Of a stretch of DNA of 64,000 nt, positions 27,304 through 38,507 are shown piece after piece. Location of the stretch: the NCBI GenBank assembly GCA_004154925.1, contig QJNS01000285.1:1-64000 (forward strand), written 5' to 3'. The translations under genes and the position numbers were made by a program. The DNA comes from Monosporascus cannonballus (lineage: Eukaryota > Ascomycota > Sordariomycetes > Xylariales). The number at the start of each line of letters is the position of its first letter. The first letter of the stretch is position 1. Below the pieces are notes generated by a model. It did no database searches. It was not told where the DNA came from and saw only the letters and a program-made list of their open reading frames with translations.

Positions 27304-29736
27304 ATTTTAAGCGAAAATTATATTATATTAAATATTATTAATAAATTCAAATTATTATAAAAATACATATTAAATTTTTATATAATTATAAATATCGAAA
27401 ATTAAAATTTCACTTATAATACCGAAAAACTTAAACGCAATATTAATTAGTTCGAAATTGTATTTAAAAACGAAAAAAAAATTAATTTCGACATCGTTTT
27501 GCTTAAAAATTACGATATAATTTTAAAATTGATATACATATATTAATACGAAATCTTAATTAACGAAAAAACTAGCTTAATAAGTTTCGTTTTATATTTC
27601 TTTAATATGCTAAAAAATCGAAAAGAATTAATATTCTCATAGAAATAACAATAAGTAAAAATATATAAAGATACGATAAATACCTTATTATCTAAAAAGA
27701 TAAAACATAAGAAAATAACGAGCATTAAAAAATAGGATATATCGTTATTAGTATTAAAACAAAATTTAAGTGCCTAAATAACAATATAAAATAATAACGT
27801 TAAAGATTTAAAATAGTAATTAATATATTATTATGATATTCTAAATATAAATAACTTTCTAAGATCAAATTTGTTTGGATATTGTTAAAATATAATGAAT
27901 AAAATTATAAAATAATCTTTAAAAAAACGTATTTACGAAGTTTTACCTTATTTCTAACCTTAATAAAAACGAATTACGTATATATTCTAAAAAACTGTAA
28001 AATGTCGATTATTAAAAAACTAAAATAAACTTTCGAAATTATTCATAAAATATCTTATATTTTCCTCACCGATAAAATAGATAAATTGTAATTAGTGATT
28101 TGTTATTCATAATTAAATAATATTATTATTAAAAATCGATTATCGTTAGCTTTAACTATTAAAATAAACATCCGATTTTACGAAATTAAACAAGCTAAAA
28201 CATTTCATTTTAAAAATAAATAAAATTTTATTAACTTTAAAAAATTACAAATAACAACTTTTAAAATAAAATACGGATTATTTCAGTATTTAATTACGCT
28301 AACATTTATAAACGTATTAATAACTTTCCAATAAATAATAAATTATGTATTACGAAAATAACTGGACGTTTTTATTATACATTATCTTCACAATATTTTC
28401 ATTTATTTAAAAACAAAAAATAATATACGAAATATCTTAAATAAGTTTTTTAAGTTTTATAAACCGCTAAATTATTAATTAATGCAAGGAAATGTTAATT
28501 TTATAAATGAAAAAAAAACAACTCAAGTATATTTTTAGCTTAAAATATATCACAATAAATTTAGAATATCATTATAATTACTATAAAATAAATACTAATT
28601 ATAATTTAGAAAAATATATAAATATTTCTTAGATTTGCTAATTATTATAAAAAATCTATTCTAAACCATAATAAAAATATTATACTTTTAATAAACCTTG
28701 AAAATTGAATAAACGATATAAATAAAAAACTTTTTAAAAAACTAGAAATATGATTATCAACGAATTAATATTAATTATATACGATTTAACACGCTTAGTC
28801 GAACTATATATCCATATTTCGAATTATACGTTAAACGTATTAATCAAATAATGAAATAATTAAAACAAATTGTATCTTATTACATTTTTTCGTATAAAAT
28901 AAAAAAAGTCGAACTTAATAATACCATTTCAAATAAGGAATTTATGGCTATTGTTATGGTTTTTTTAAAAAAAATTCAGATATTTTCTTAAAAAGAATTT
29001 TTATTGGATTAAAGTTTATACGGATTATCAAAACTTTATTCGTGTTATTACGACCAAGAAACTTATAAAACAATAATTACGATATAGAAAAAGAATAGCG
29101 AATTTTAATTTCGTTATTATTTATAAATAAATTCTAAAAAGGGTAAAATTAATATCTTAAGCAAAGACCTAAATATCGAAAAGAATTAATTAAAATTAAA
29201 TATATAATTTTTAATATTACTTTACACAGTCTTTCTATTTAATTTAAATTAGAGTAATATAAGTTATATTATATAATATATATTAAATAAATTTAAAACG
29301 CAATATATATAAATATTTAAAAACTTGTAAAATCTAAAAACGACTTTAACTTGTTTATTATTGTTAAAATAATTATTAATTCAAAACATATAACTGTAAT
29401 ATACGATTTATAATACAGATAAAGCGTAATAATATAAATTTTGCGAAAAATTATAATTATTACGGGTTTTTAAAAATTATAAAATTCGGTTATTATGGAT
29501 GTTATTATTAAACTTCATTTATTAGAAGATTTAATAACAAAGATATGTTATAATAATATTTTCATAATAATTAACAAATTTACAAAAATGTTTTATATTT
29601 TAATTTCTTAAAAAAGCACTAATACTTAATAAATAATATGCATTTTATTTAAAAATATTTTTAAAATATACAAATTATTGTATATATTTATATTCCTAAA
29701 AAAATTATATATATTTTAAAAATTTAGCAAAAGCTT
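27304..29736 (+). pseudogene. pol remnant of outer Gypsy (RT, RNase H, integrase start)
   Basis: This continues the outer element after the inner insertion. The RT thumb at about 28624-28665 reads FLRFANYYKK. RNase H follows at about 28905-29175 with readable pieces such as SNKEFMAIV, VYTDYQNF and the downstream TTKKLIKQQLRY. The integrase core at about 29495-29605 contains IINKFTKMF. Stops interrupt every segment. The integrase is cut at 29736 by the family C element and resumes at 31255. Confidence 0.85.
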
Positions 29737-29901
29737 TATTACGGGCCAAGAGCTCTAGTAAAGAGATTAACGTAGCGCTAATCCCGTAGCTCCTATATAT
29801 ATAGCTAACTGCTCTTACATATTTTCTTTGTTATTTTCTAAATTTCTTAATAAACCTATTATGGCCCATATCCTTAGTTATTATGTATATAACCTCTTAC
29901 A
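29737..29901 (+). repeat. 5' LTR, family C
   Basis: 165 bp, TATTACGGGCC...TCTTACA. It aligns along its full length with 31090-31254 and is the more AT-shifted of the two. Confidence 0.9.
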
Positions 29902-31089
29902 TATTAAAAAATCTTCTTTTTCGCAAACGGTCTATTGCCGTAAAAAATACGTTAATATTACGTACTTATTATTCGTACGTAACTTATTTGCTATAAACCC
30001 TAAAAAACTACGCCGTTAAATTTTATAAATCGTTTGTAAATTACAAAGCCATAAAGATTATAACGCTTAAAAGCTTAAAATAAATAAAAAGTTATTTATT
30101 AACGAAAAAACGATCGGTAATAATCGTACGCAGTTTTTTTATATTTAAAAAACCTTTAGCCGTTAATTTCAAAAATTAACGTTTTTGCCATATATACAAA
30201 AAGCCTTAAAAAAGCCAAATTCCTAAATTTTTTTAAAATTATATTGCCGTTATTTTTAAAAAAATTTTAATAAGGAATAAAAAATTAATTAACGTTTAAT
30301 TAAGCTATATTAACATAATATTTAAATAATATTTAAATACGTTTTTATATTCGAAAATATTTTTTACTCGGCCGAAAAAAACAAATAACCGGATAAAGTT
30401 AAAATTTTCCTATTAATTTCGGGCCTTAATGCCGAAACGAAAAAAATAACTGGATTACGAAAAATAACCTAATATTTAGGAAAAGTTCGCGTAATTTTTT
30501 TGCCGTTCGGAAATATCGTTTTTAACGGCCCTTATTCCAATACGTTCGCGCGTAATAATTTTTTAATCGGAAAACGATATTATAAAAAATATAAAAATCG
30601 GTACGTTAACCGTTAATTATTAACGTAAACGCCGTTGGCGAACAAAAAAATATTATTTAAAATATAACGAAATAAAATATTTTCAGAAAAATTATCCTAA
30701 AGGGAAAAAAATTACCGTCCGATATATTAATATTAATAAGGCCCTAAAGGTTTTATTATTACTTAAACGATAAAAAACAACCGCGAAAACGTTCGATAAA
30801 ACCTGGGAAAACCTAAATAAGTTTGACGTTTACGAAATATTAAAAAAATTAGCAAAAAAAAACTTTAAAGAAAATAACGCGAAAATACAAAGCTGGTAAC
30901 GCGTAACGCGTTGAAAACGTACGGGCGTAAAGTATATAGCGTAATTTCCCCGTAACCGTCGGAAAACCCCTCGGATTAAAATTTGCGAATATCGCCGCCT
31001 TGGAATAAGGTCCTTAAAAAGGTGCTACGAATAAACGTTTGCCGCATAACGAGAAAAAACGAAAATTGGATTTAAAGGGGGGGGGGTTA

Positions 31090-31254
31090 TATCACGGGCT
31101 AAGGGCCTTAGTAAAAGGATTATCGTAGCGTTAATCCCGTGGCTCTTATATATATAACTAGCTGCTCCCACGTATTTTCTTAGCTGTTCCCTAGATTTCT
31201 TAATAGACCTGTTATGGCCTATATCCTTAGCTATTACGTATGCAGCCCTTTACA
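31090..31254 (+). repeat. 3' LTR, family C
   Basis: 165 bp, TATCACGGGCT...CTTTACA. It is less mutated than the 5' copy. Confidence 0.9.
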
Positions 31255-32526
31255 AGCTTATAGTATAAATTTTTTTAAATTGCAAATTATTTAACGTATT
31301 TAAACCTTAAATAAACGGATAAACGAAACGAATAAACGAAACGTTAAAAACGTATTTAAAATATAATATCAATTACGAATAATAATATTATATTAAAAAG
31401 TGACTTATTTTCTAATTAATATATATTATTAATTATTATAAAAATATTAAAATAAGTTTAATAAATACGAAATTTAATTTATTATTTAATATTTATATCA
31501 ATATATACGACGGATTTATTAACCTTAAAATAATATTTACGTCAAAATAATTTAAATAGTTATACTAAGAAATAAAAACAAAATTAATTTTCGTACGTAA
31601 TTAAATAAGTAAATATTATAACTAGAAAAAAGATAATTTTTTTATTCTAAAAAGATAATATATTTCGTTATAGAAAAATTTAATTAAAGAATTTAGTCAA
31701 AATTTCGAGTTAAATATATCTGTTTATACAAAATTATTACAAAATCTAAGAAAACAATTATTAAATTAAATTTTACTTCGTTTATATATTTTCTTATTTA
31801 AGCTATTAAATAATACAATTGAAATTTATACTAAATAAAATAATAGAAAAATTAAAATTAAAATTATATACGAAATAGAAAAAAATTAAACATATAAAAA
31901 GTTATCCGGATTTCGAAAATACTTAGAAATCCGTAAAAATTCTGATAAACCTTTAACGCTTATTAAATTTTTTTTATTAACAATAACGGAACCCAAAACC
32001 GTATTTTACTTACTGTCTTAAAAAAGAATATTTACAAATTAATAAAATTCTAATTAATAACATTTATACTCTTAACGATCTAAATTTCTATTACCGCTTC
32101 GTTTCGCAACGTTTAAGGTCGTTAAATTCGTTTAAAAATTAAAAACCGTAATTAACAAACTTAATACTTTATGTTTAATACTGTTATTATTAATAACAAA
32201 TACGAAATAACTAGACAAGAAATTTAAATAAGGCTTTTTCAGCACCTAATTTCTTTCAAATAATAAACTTTCTCAATATAATACTTAATTATAAAAATAA
32301 AAACGCCTGTCCAATTACATAATCGTTTATAACGTATAACGAAAAACCTTTTTTATTATTTGATAAATAAAACTTAAAAAACCCTAAAAAATACGATATA
32401 ATTTCAAACTCTTGTATTTTAATTAAATTAATTAAAGTATAAAATTATTCGATTTTACAAAAATAACGTTTAAAAAATAATTCGACATAATTAAAAAACG
32501 AAATATTTTTAGACAAAGGAAAATCG
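31255..32526 (+). pseudogene. 3' part of outer Gypsy (integrase end and tail)
   Basis: After the family C insertion the reading context resumes within integrase (about 31270-31370, pieces such as FLNCKL and ETNKRN) and then degenerates. A purine-rich tract at 32511-32523 (GACAAAGGAAAA) precedes the 3' LTR. No chromodomain could be confirmed. Confidence 0.7.
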
Positions 32527-32877
32527 TATTACGTTTTAACAAATTACGGCCTTTAAAAATAATCGTAATAAAAACAGCCAAAAAAACAAAGTAAATTAAG
32601 TTATGTAACGGATTTCTAACTTATTAATAATAAGCCAATAAATCGAATAACTAACTTACTAGTAATAAATCAATAAACCGGATCAAAATACGTTCGGTTA
32701 TTATTCCCATAATTTAAATAACAATAACTTATAATATAATTTTATTATACGAAATGCGCTTAATATTACGAGACGTAACCAGTTATTGTATTTATTATTC
32801 AAAATCCCACGATACTTCTTTTAACATATACCTATACGACTTAAATTTAATAGTTGGTTAAACTTTTAGCCATCACA
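32527..32877 (+). repeat. 3' LTR of outer Gypsy (family B)
   Basis: 351 bp, TATTACGTTTTAACAAATT...GCCATCACA. It is much more AT-shifted over its first 140 bases than the 5' copy at 17691. Confidence 0.9.
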
Positions 32878-33471
32878 CTTTTATATATATATAATACCCT
32901 TTTTATATAAAATATAATAAAATTAAAAAATGTTATTTATTATTTATATTTCTTTTTTATTAAACGCATTAATAGGTTGACTAAAGTACGAAATATATAA
33001 ATATATTTATTATGTTAAATTTATTACAGGTTTAAAAAGTTATAGATATATTTTCGTTCATTTTCGTATTAATATATTCATTTTATAGTATTTAAAATGA
33101 CTTCAATTAGTTTATACGAAATGTTTAAAATTAATTTCTTAATAACTTACTTAAAAATTAAAGGCTGTTATTAACTTACCGCTGTAAACTCCTGTTAATA
33201 TATACTTCAAACCCGATGTAGTACTTTTATCCGACGGAGCAACTCTGTGCCCTCCTAGTTTCGTTGCCCAGGTAATGCAACTAAGCATCATTAACTCTTA
33301 TCACAGTAGGCGTAAGTAAACGTTCTTTATACTCCTCTAAAGGTAAAAACACAGACCAGCATGTTGAACAAATATTGTACTCACGATTTGGCGCATCAAA
33401 ACTTGATGATAATCATAGTTGCTTGAGATCTCCGAATTCCGGAAGCCGAGCCTAGACGTCACCATGGCTCA
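32878..33471. other. Left border of the gene island
   Basis: AT-rich RIP-type sequence gives way at about 33180 to GC-balanced DNA within a few tens of bases. The 290 bases before the ceramidase stop codon would hold its 3' untranslated region. No other gene is visible. Confidence 0.75.
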
Positions 33472-34887
33472 CTATTGCTGCTTCTTCTCTGACTCATCCA
33501 TAGCGACGACTTCTGGAAATGTGAGTAATGATGGCCAGGACAGTCGGAACTTGTCTTCCCCGCCCTCCAGACAGCGATGGATCCAGATACGCCATGTTAT
33601 ATAATAGTATGCTGTTGCAAGCGAAGTCAGTACCAAGGTTCGAGGCGTTGAGACGCCGCGGTTAGTTCCGCTCTTCAGCAGGCCCGCGACAGGACGAGAC
33701 GACGGAGCTCACCACCGATTCCTGTCATTATGTGCCACCACTACAACACCCAACGTTAGTAACGAATGGCCTTACCAACGTTCGGGCATGGCTCGGAAGT
33801 TAAACTACCAGGGGATGGAATCCATAGCCATGAACTCAGGTACGAGTGATGGGAACGGTAGTGACTTACTGCATGACCCTCTAGAACAATGGCCCAGGGG
33901 AGTTGAATATAGTGTCTCCATTGGCGAACTCTGTCGCAGTGTACATTTTCCAGGTGCCAGATTAAGTATCCCCCCAGGAAGATCGATAGACCTACACCAT
34001 ATCAGCTATGAACTGGTCGTAAGATCGCCAACGGTATCTACTTGCTGACCGGTTGCAACCATCAGCCACATTTCCTTCAGTATGACATTGCTGGTTTGGA
34101 CGGGCGAGTTGGGAGCCCTCTTCCGGTCTCGTGACTGCAGCGCCGGCCTGACGCTAAACTCCATTATGAACATGTTGGAGAAAACCACAATAGCGGTCAA
34201 TATGGCATAAGCATCCTGGTGAAACTTCGGGTCCTTCGTGGCATAGTATCTCGCCTAATTCAAAGGTTAGTACGACCAATGGTAACCTGATCAGATAGGG
34301 GCGGTGCGGACTGTGATAAACCATGCCAGACCGGTGAGCACTGTGCCGAGCATGTATGAGAAGACGGTAGACCTGGCGTAGGAAAATGTTGCGAAACACA
34401 TGAGGCATGTAGTGTAAATCATAGACAGCTCATCTACCAACTGCATTGGATCTGTTGAAGCATCAGTCAATGCCCTCGAGCAACTAAGCAACCAGTCTGC
34501 TCGGGACTTACACTTAAGCGTGGCATGAAACAAGGTGGAGCCAAGACCAACCACTGTGTAACCGACGAAGCCAACGATGAAGACGGATGGATGGCAATTT
34601 CGGTAGGCCGACCTGATTCCCCTCCAACCGAGCCACAGGAAAAGGACGTTGGTTAATGTATTGCACACCTCTGCACACCAGTAGCTCATGGCATAGTCCT
34701 GGAACCATTGGTCAGCGTACTCTGTCCTCCACATACAAGCCCGAGAAGTCCGGGTGCTTGCCTCTTCGCAGAAGTTCAGCGTCGCCGTCTTCGCCCCGAA
34801 GAAGCCTTCGCGACTCTGGCGGTAGGGGAAGCTAAGCTCCCCCAAGGCACCGTGGGTAGGCATTCCTGGCGAATGAAGACGGGACAT
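33472..34887 (-). CDS. Alkaline ceramidase (YPC1/YDC1/ACER family)
   Basis: An integral membrane hydrolase expected to cleave ceramide (in yeast phytoceramide or dihydroceramide) to a sphingoid base and fatty acid in the ER/Golgi. I assembled seven exons: 34887-34762, 34698-34512, 34451-34312, 34254-34050, 33991-33870, 33740-33713 and 33611-33472. They give 315 residues, the usual family length. Family landmarks are GLGSTLFHATLKYPMQLVDE (residues 93-112, with S96, H100 and D111) and GHAWWH (H259 and H263). Their spacing equals that of the ACER3 zinc and catalytic residues. The first intron has a GC donor (GCAAGC...CAG) and the second is GTAAGT...CAG; both are multiples of three without stops. 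The N-terminal calcium-site motif is atypical, reading NFCEED where relatives have DWCEEN. It is divergently transcribed from the golgin gene. Specificity (YPC1-like or YDC1-like) cannot be told. Confidence 0.93.
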
Positions 34888-35736
34888 CCACCAAAGCGGT
34901 TATCTCACACCCACAGCTGCGCGGACTCTCTCCCCCTCTGTCGCACTATGTGCGTGTGCGTGTGCGCGTGTGTTTTGGTCACCGACCGAAGAGGTTGTAG
35001 AAGTCCGACTTGCGATAACGAGTGAGTTGATGGACCAAAGATGGTTCGTAGGTGTTTCCGGAATAGAAATGGAAATCCCGGACAATGCTGTGTTATTACG
35101 AGCTATTACGAAGAACTTTTACGTTGATCAACTAAATTAAAAAGGGTTAATTTAAAGCGATAAATAAGCGGAGTATATACCTTAATAAAACGAAGTGTGC
35201 TAAAGGCCAGGTAACTTAATGCATAATATAAATATAAGTATTTAAATTCTATGTTCAAATAACACTGTAAATAAGCGTTTACGTATATGTTGGCATCTTT
35301 TATTAGATAATATTTATTTTATGTATTTCCTTCTTCTTTTTGCTGCTTTATGTTATTTTCAAGTATGAAATGTATGTATATTACTTATTTAGCACATACA
35401 GATTGCAGCTGCGCCAGGCAGTTGTCAACCATATCGGCTCTAGCTTGCTGCTGTTGCTGCTGCTGCCGCCGCCGCCGTCATTGTCGTCCCCTCCGCTCGC
35501 TCTTGTTAGCCCATCCAATATCTGAGATTCGTAACTCGTTTGTTTGTATGACATGCCGAGTGACAAAGCCTCAGCTGCCACGGACTACTTCAATCCGCAA
35601 TAGACTGGACTCGCCATGCGCCACATTGCTGTCTCGGAACCCTTCTATACCAGCCAGCCTCGTTAACAATACGTAGCCTTTTGGACCTTGGGTATCTGCT
35701 ATCAACACTAGTCTGCCTGGCCTGTGGGCTTCGGAT
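34888..35736. promoter_or_regulatory. Divergent promoter region, ceramidase/golgin
   Basis: 849 bp between two start codons. It has a GT-dinucleotide run (about 34950-34973), a 300-bp AT-rich patch at about 35090-35400 that resembles RIP DNA, and CTG/CCG trinucleotide runs at 35447-35478. Small frames overlapping this region are low complexity. I could not identify specific transcription factor sites. Confidence 0.55.
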
Positions 35737-38387
35737 ATGTCCGCCCCCCAGAAATCGCGATGGGGCTCTTTCCTCTCGCAGGCCGTGGCTGGTGTCGAGG
35801 CTCGCCTTGATAATATCCTCGCCGAAGATGATTCTACCGGTAATCGACCTACAACTGGCTCACGATCTGCATCATCCTCGTCTCCTGTCCCGCCTGCTGC
35901 CGCCTCCGTGTCGAACCCTCCAGCTCGGTCGACGACTCCGTCCAAGTCCGCCAATGACAGATTACAAGAGAGATTGGCAAGAGCCGTTGCGGCTAAGAAT
36001 TCTTCTCAAAAATCAAACTCTTTCACTACTGAGCCACGCGCCAGTATCGACCTCACTTCCGCTTCGCCGAGTCAAAGTTCCCGTCCAAGTTTAGATGGTC
36101 CAAGCATCGAGCCTTCAGCTCAGCCGCTGACTGCAGCAACGAGAACAAGCGTCTCAGTGGACAACCCGCCAGCCGCGTCTCTACCAACACCTGAGAGAAC
36201 TGAGAGGCTGCCTACCACTCCTTCAAATGAATCCAAGTCTGCCACAAATACCCCTCGCTCTTCCATACAAAGTGAGCGGCCGCCTCGAGTCGAGGAATCT
36301 TCCCTAAGATCTGCCATTACTGTTGAGCCTCCAACCCAAGGCACGGCTGCGGATGTAGAAAGAGCGCTATCTGCCTTGGATCTCCAGGACAAGCGCGTTG
36401 GGGCTCTAGAAAAGACTCTCCAAGAGACTCAGGCCCAGCACCAAGAAGAGCTACATAGTTACGTCGAGCGCGTGGATGCTCTTCAGGCAAAGCTACAGTA
36501 CCTAGCACGGGAGGCCTCAGAAGCTGCTCGCCATGCTGCATCGGTGGCGCCTGCGGGGAGCTTAGAGAAGAAAATAGCCGAGAAGGATCAACAGGTCGCC
36601 CAATTGATGGAAGAGGGCCAAAGGCTTGCAAATAACGAACAGAAACACAGGAGCATCATAAAGAAACTGAGGGCTCAACTTGCCGCCAGCGAAAATGACC
36701 TGAATGAACAGAAGATCTGGCGCCAGAAGGCTGAGGTTGAATTAAGTTACCTACGTGCGCGGTCTCGCGAACTGGAGGATTTTGAGAAAGCCAACGAGGG
36801 ATCGCGTAGGCTTACTGACCAACTTCAGAGGGACATGGAGAAACTACGGGTTGACCTGGCTTCTAGAGACAATGCTATATCCGAACTCAAGCGCCAGCTA
36901 CAGGAGGAGGCAGATCGGGCCAAGTCGACGGCTGTCAGAGCCAACGACCAGCTCTTGGAAGCGCGACAGAATCATATTAAGGAACTAGAAGACGCGGTAA
37001 CAACTTTGAAGGTGGAAAAAGGCTTGGTGGCTGACCGAGCCAAAGCGCACGCTGTAGAGCTCCAGGAAAAGGCTGAAAGAGCAATCGAGCGCTCCCGTGC
37101 TGTCGAGTTAGATTTAAAGGGCGAAATTCAGGCTTTAGAGAGTAAACTGGAAGCGTTCCGGGTGAGGGCCGAGGAGGTGTCTTCAGGTGCTATTGGCGAC
37201 GCACAAGCAAAATTACTCCGTCAGATAGAAACACTCCAGACCCAGTACGCCGTTGCTAGCGAGAACTGGCAAGGCATAGAAGCGTCATTGGTCGCCAGAG
37301 TCGCGAATCTAGAACGGGAGAGGGACGCAGCTCTACGGCGGGAATCAGAGATGAGGAAGAAGGCTCGTGAGACAGTGAGTTGGCTTGCGATCCCCAAAAC
37401 CCACAATGCCAACACTAACATGTCATTTAGGCTGCCCGGGCCAAACACCAGGAAGAGGAGTTGGAGGCGGCTAGGAACCAGCTGCCCAGCGTGCAAAAGG
37501 ACTTGTCGTCGTATCAAAGTCAACTCGAATGTTTCCGCAAACGGGCTGAGGAGGCTGAAACGGCGTTGGCCGAAGCGAGGTGTGAGTTTGACAAACAACG
37601 AATGGCTTGGAAGGAAAAGGCCGAGAGGATGGACTCAGAACGCCGACAATGGCCAGAGGACTTGCCGAACACGTCGCTCCGATCCAACAGCAGGCCACAA
37701 TCACCGTTGCTATCGGCAGCGCAGAGGACTTTCAGTGGGGAGTTTCTTGGACTACAGAGTTTTCCATCGAAATTTCGCAAGCCTTCGGCACCCTCTAGTA
37801 TTGGTGAGCCCAGCCCCGGCGACCACGCATCATCGGCGAGACGTCCCTCAGCTCAACCCCCCACTCGATCCCCAATGATCCCTACATTTCCCCGCCAATC
37901 CGGAACCTCGCAGTCCCACCTGGGCGGATTGGAAATGCTTGCCTCACCCTCGACGTACCCGCTGGATAGGGACGACCCGTTTGATAGTGCAGACACGCCG
38001 GCATCGCCTCAAAATGTTTTGCAAGACATGGTGTCTGTATCCACGATAGGAGCGGGGCCTTCTGTACAACTGGTGGAGAGGATGAGTGCCGCGATCCGCC
38101 GCTTGGAGAGCGAGAAGGTCGCGGCCAAGGAAGAACTCGCCAGAATTTCTAGCCAACGAGACGAAGCCCGTGCGGAGATCGTTACACTGATGAGGGAAGT
38201 CGGGGCAGGCAAGGCGGCGGTGAGCAAGGTTGAAAGCTTAGAGAAGGAAATAGCAGAGATCCACGACAGGTATCAGACTACACTAGAGATGCTCGGAGAG
38301 AAGAGCGAACTGGTGGAAGAACTACGCGCCGATGTCGACGATGTCAAGGCCATGTACAGAGACCTGGTAGAGCGAACGATCAAATGA
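35737..38387 (+). CDS. TMF1/Sgm1-type golgin, coiled-coil protein
   Basis: A long coiled-coil protein of the TMF (TATA element modulatory factor) family. Its animal and yeast members (TMF1, Sgm1) sit on the Golgi, bind Rab6/Ypt6 and tether vesicles. Two exons, 35737-37374 and 37431-38387, are joined over a 56-bp GTGAGT...TAG intron and encode 864 residues. The conserved N-terminal block SRWGSFLSQAVAGVEARLD comes first. A Ser/Pro-rich disordered region follows (to about 200), then coiled coil from about 205 to 640, a second disordered stretch, and the C-terminal TMF domain (about 755-862, including ERMSAAIRRLE and VEELRADVDDVKAMYRDL). Without splicing the frame would end in a basic nonsense tail at 37878. 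The 3' end converges on NAS6 with 120 bp between stops. Confidence 0.87.
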
Positions 38388-38507
38388 ACAAGATCCGGAG
38401 GCATTATACACACGCTGCGCAACGTCTAGATAACTTATGGGTATGTAACTAGTTGCACTATCCATGGCGCAAGGGCCGGTGCACACAGAATACCGGCTAA
38501 TATGGGA

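Larger units (their letters stand above)
29737..31254 (+). mobile_element. Non-autonomous LTR element, family C, nested in integrase
   Basis: Two LTRs of exactly 165 bp (29737-29901 and 31090-31254) flank about 1.19 kb, and the whole is bordered by AGCTT on both sides (29732-29736 and 31255-31259), a perfect 5-bp duplication. The 3' LTR is preceded by a purine run ending in ten guanines (31077-31086), a good polypurine tract. The interior has no RT, RNase H or integrase landmarks and is too small for pol, so it would depend on another element. Some CpG-rich sequence inside (about 30880-31080) may be a captured or gag-like segment. Confidence 0.92.
17691..32877 (+). mobile_element. Outer Ty3/Gypsy retrotransposon, split by two nested insertions
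   Basis: LTRs at 17691-18043 and 32527-32877 align along their length, and the element is flanked by CTTTT on both sides (17686-17690 and 32878-32882). Removing the two nested elements leaves about 6.3 kb, a normal Gypsy length. In plus-strand order one reads a gag zinc knuckle (about 18853-18912), then after the first insertion the RT thumb (about 28624-28665), RNase H (about 28905-29175) and an integrase core (about 29495-29605, continuing after 31254). All frames are broken by RIP-type stops, so the element is dead. Confidence 0.93.

Noticed and set aside
35571..35954. 127-residue minus-strand frame across the golgin start
   Set aside because: Antisense to conserved N-terminal coding sequence, with no domain of its own.
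37375..37878. Unspliced end of the golgin frame
   Set aside because: Reading through the 56-bp intron yields an Arg/Pro-rich tail. Splicing continues the coiled coil and the TMF domain.
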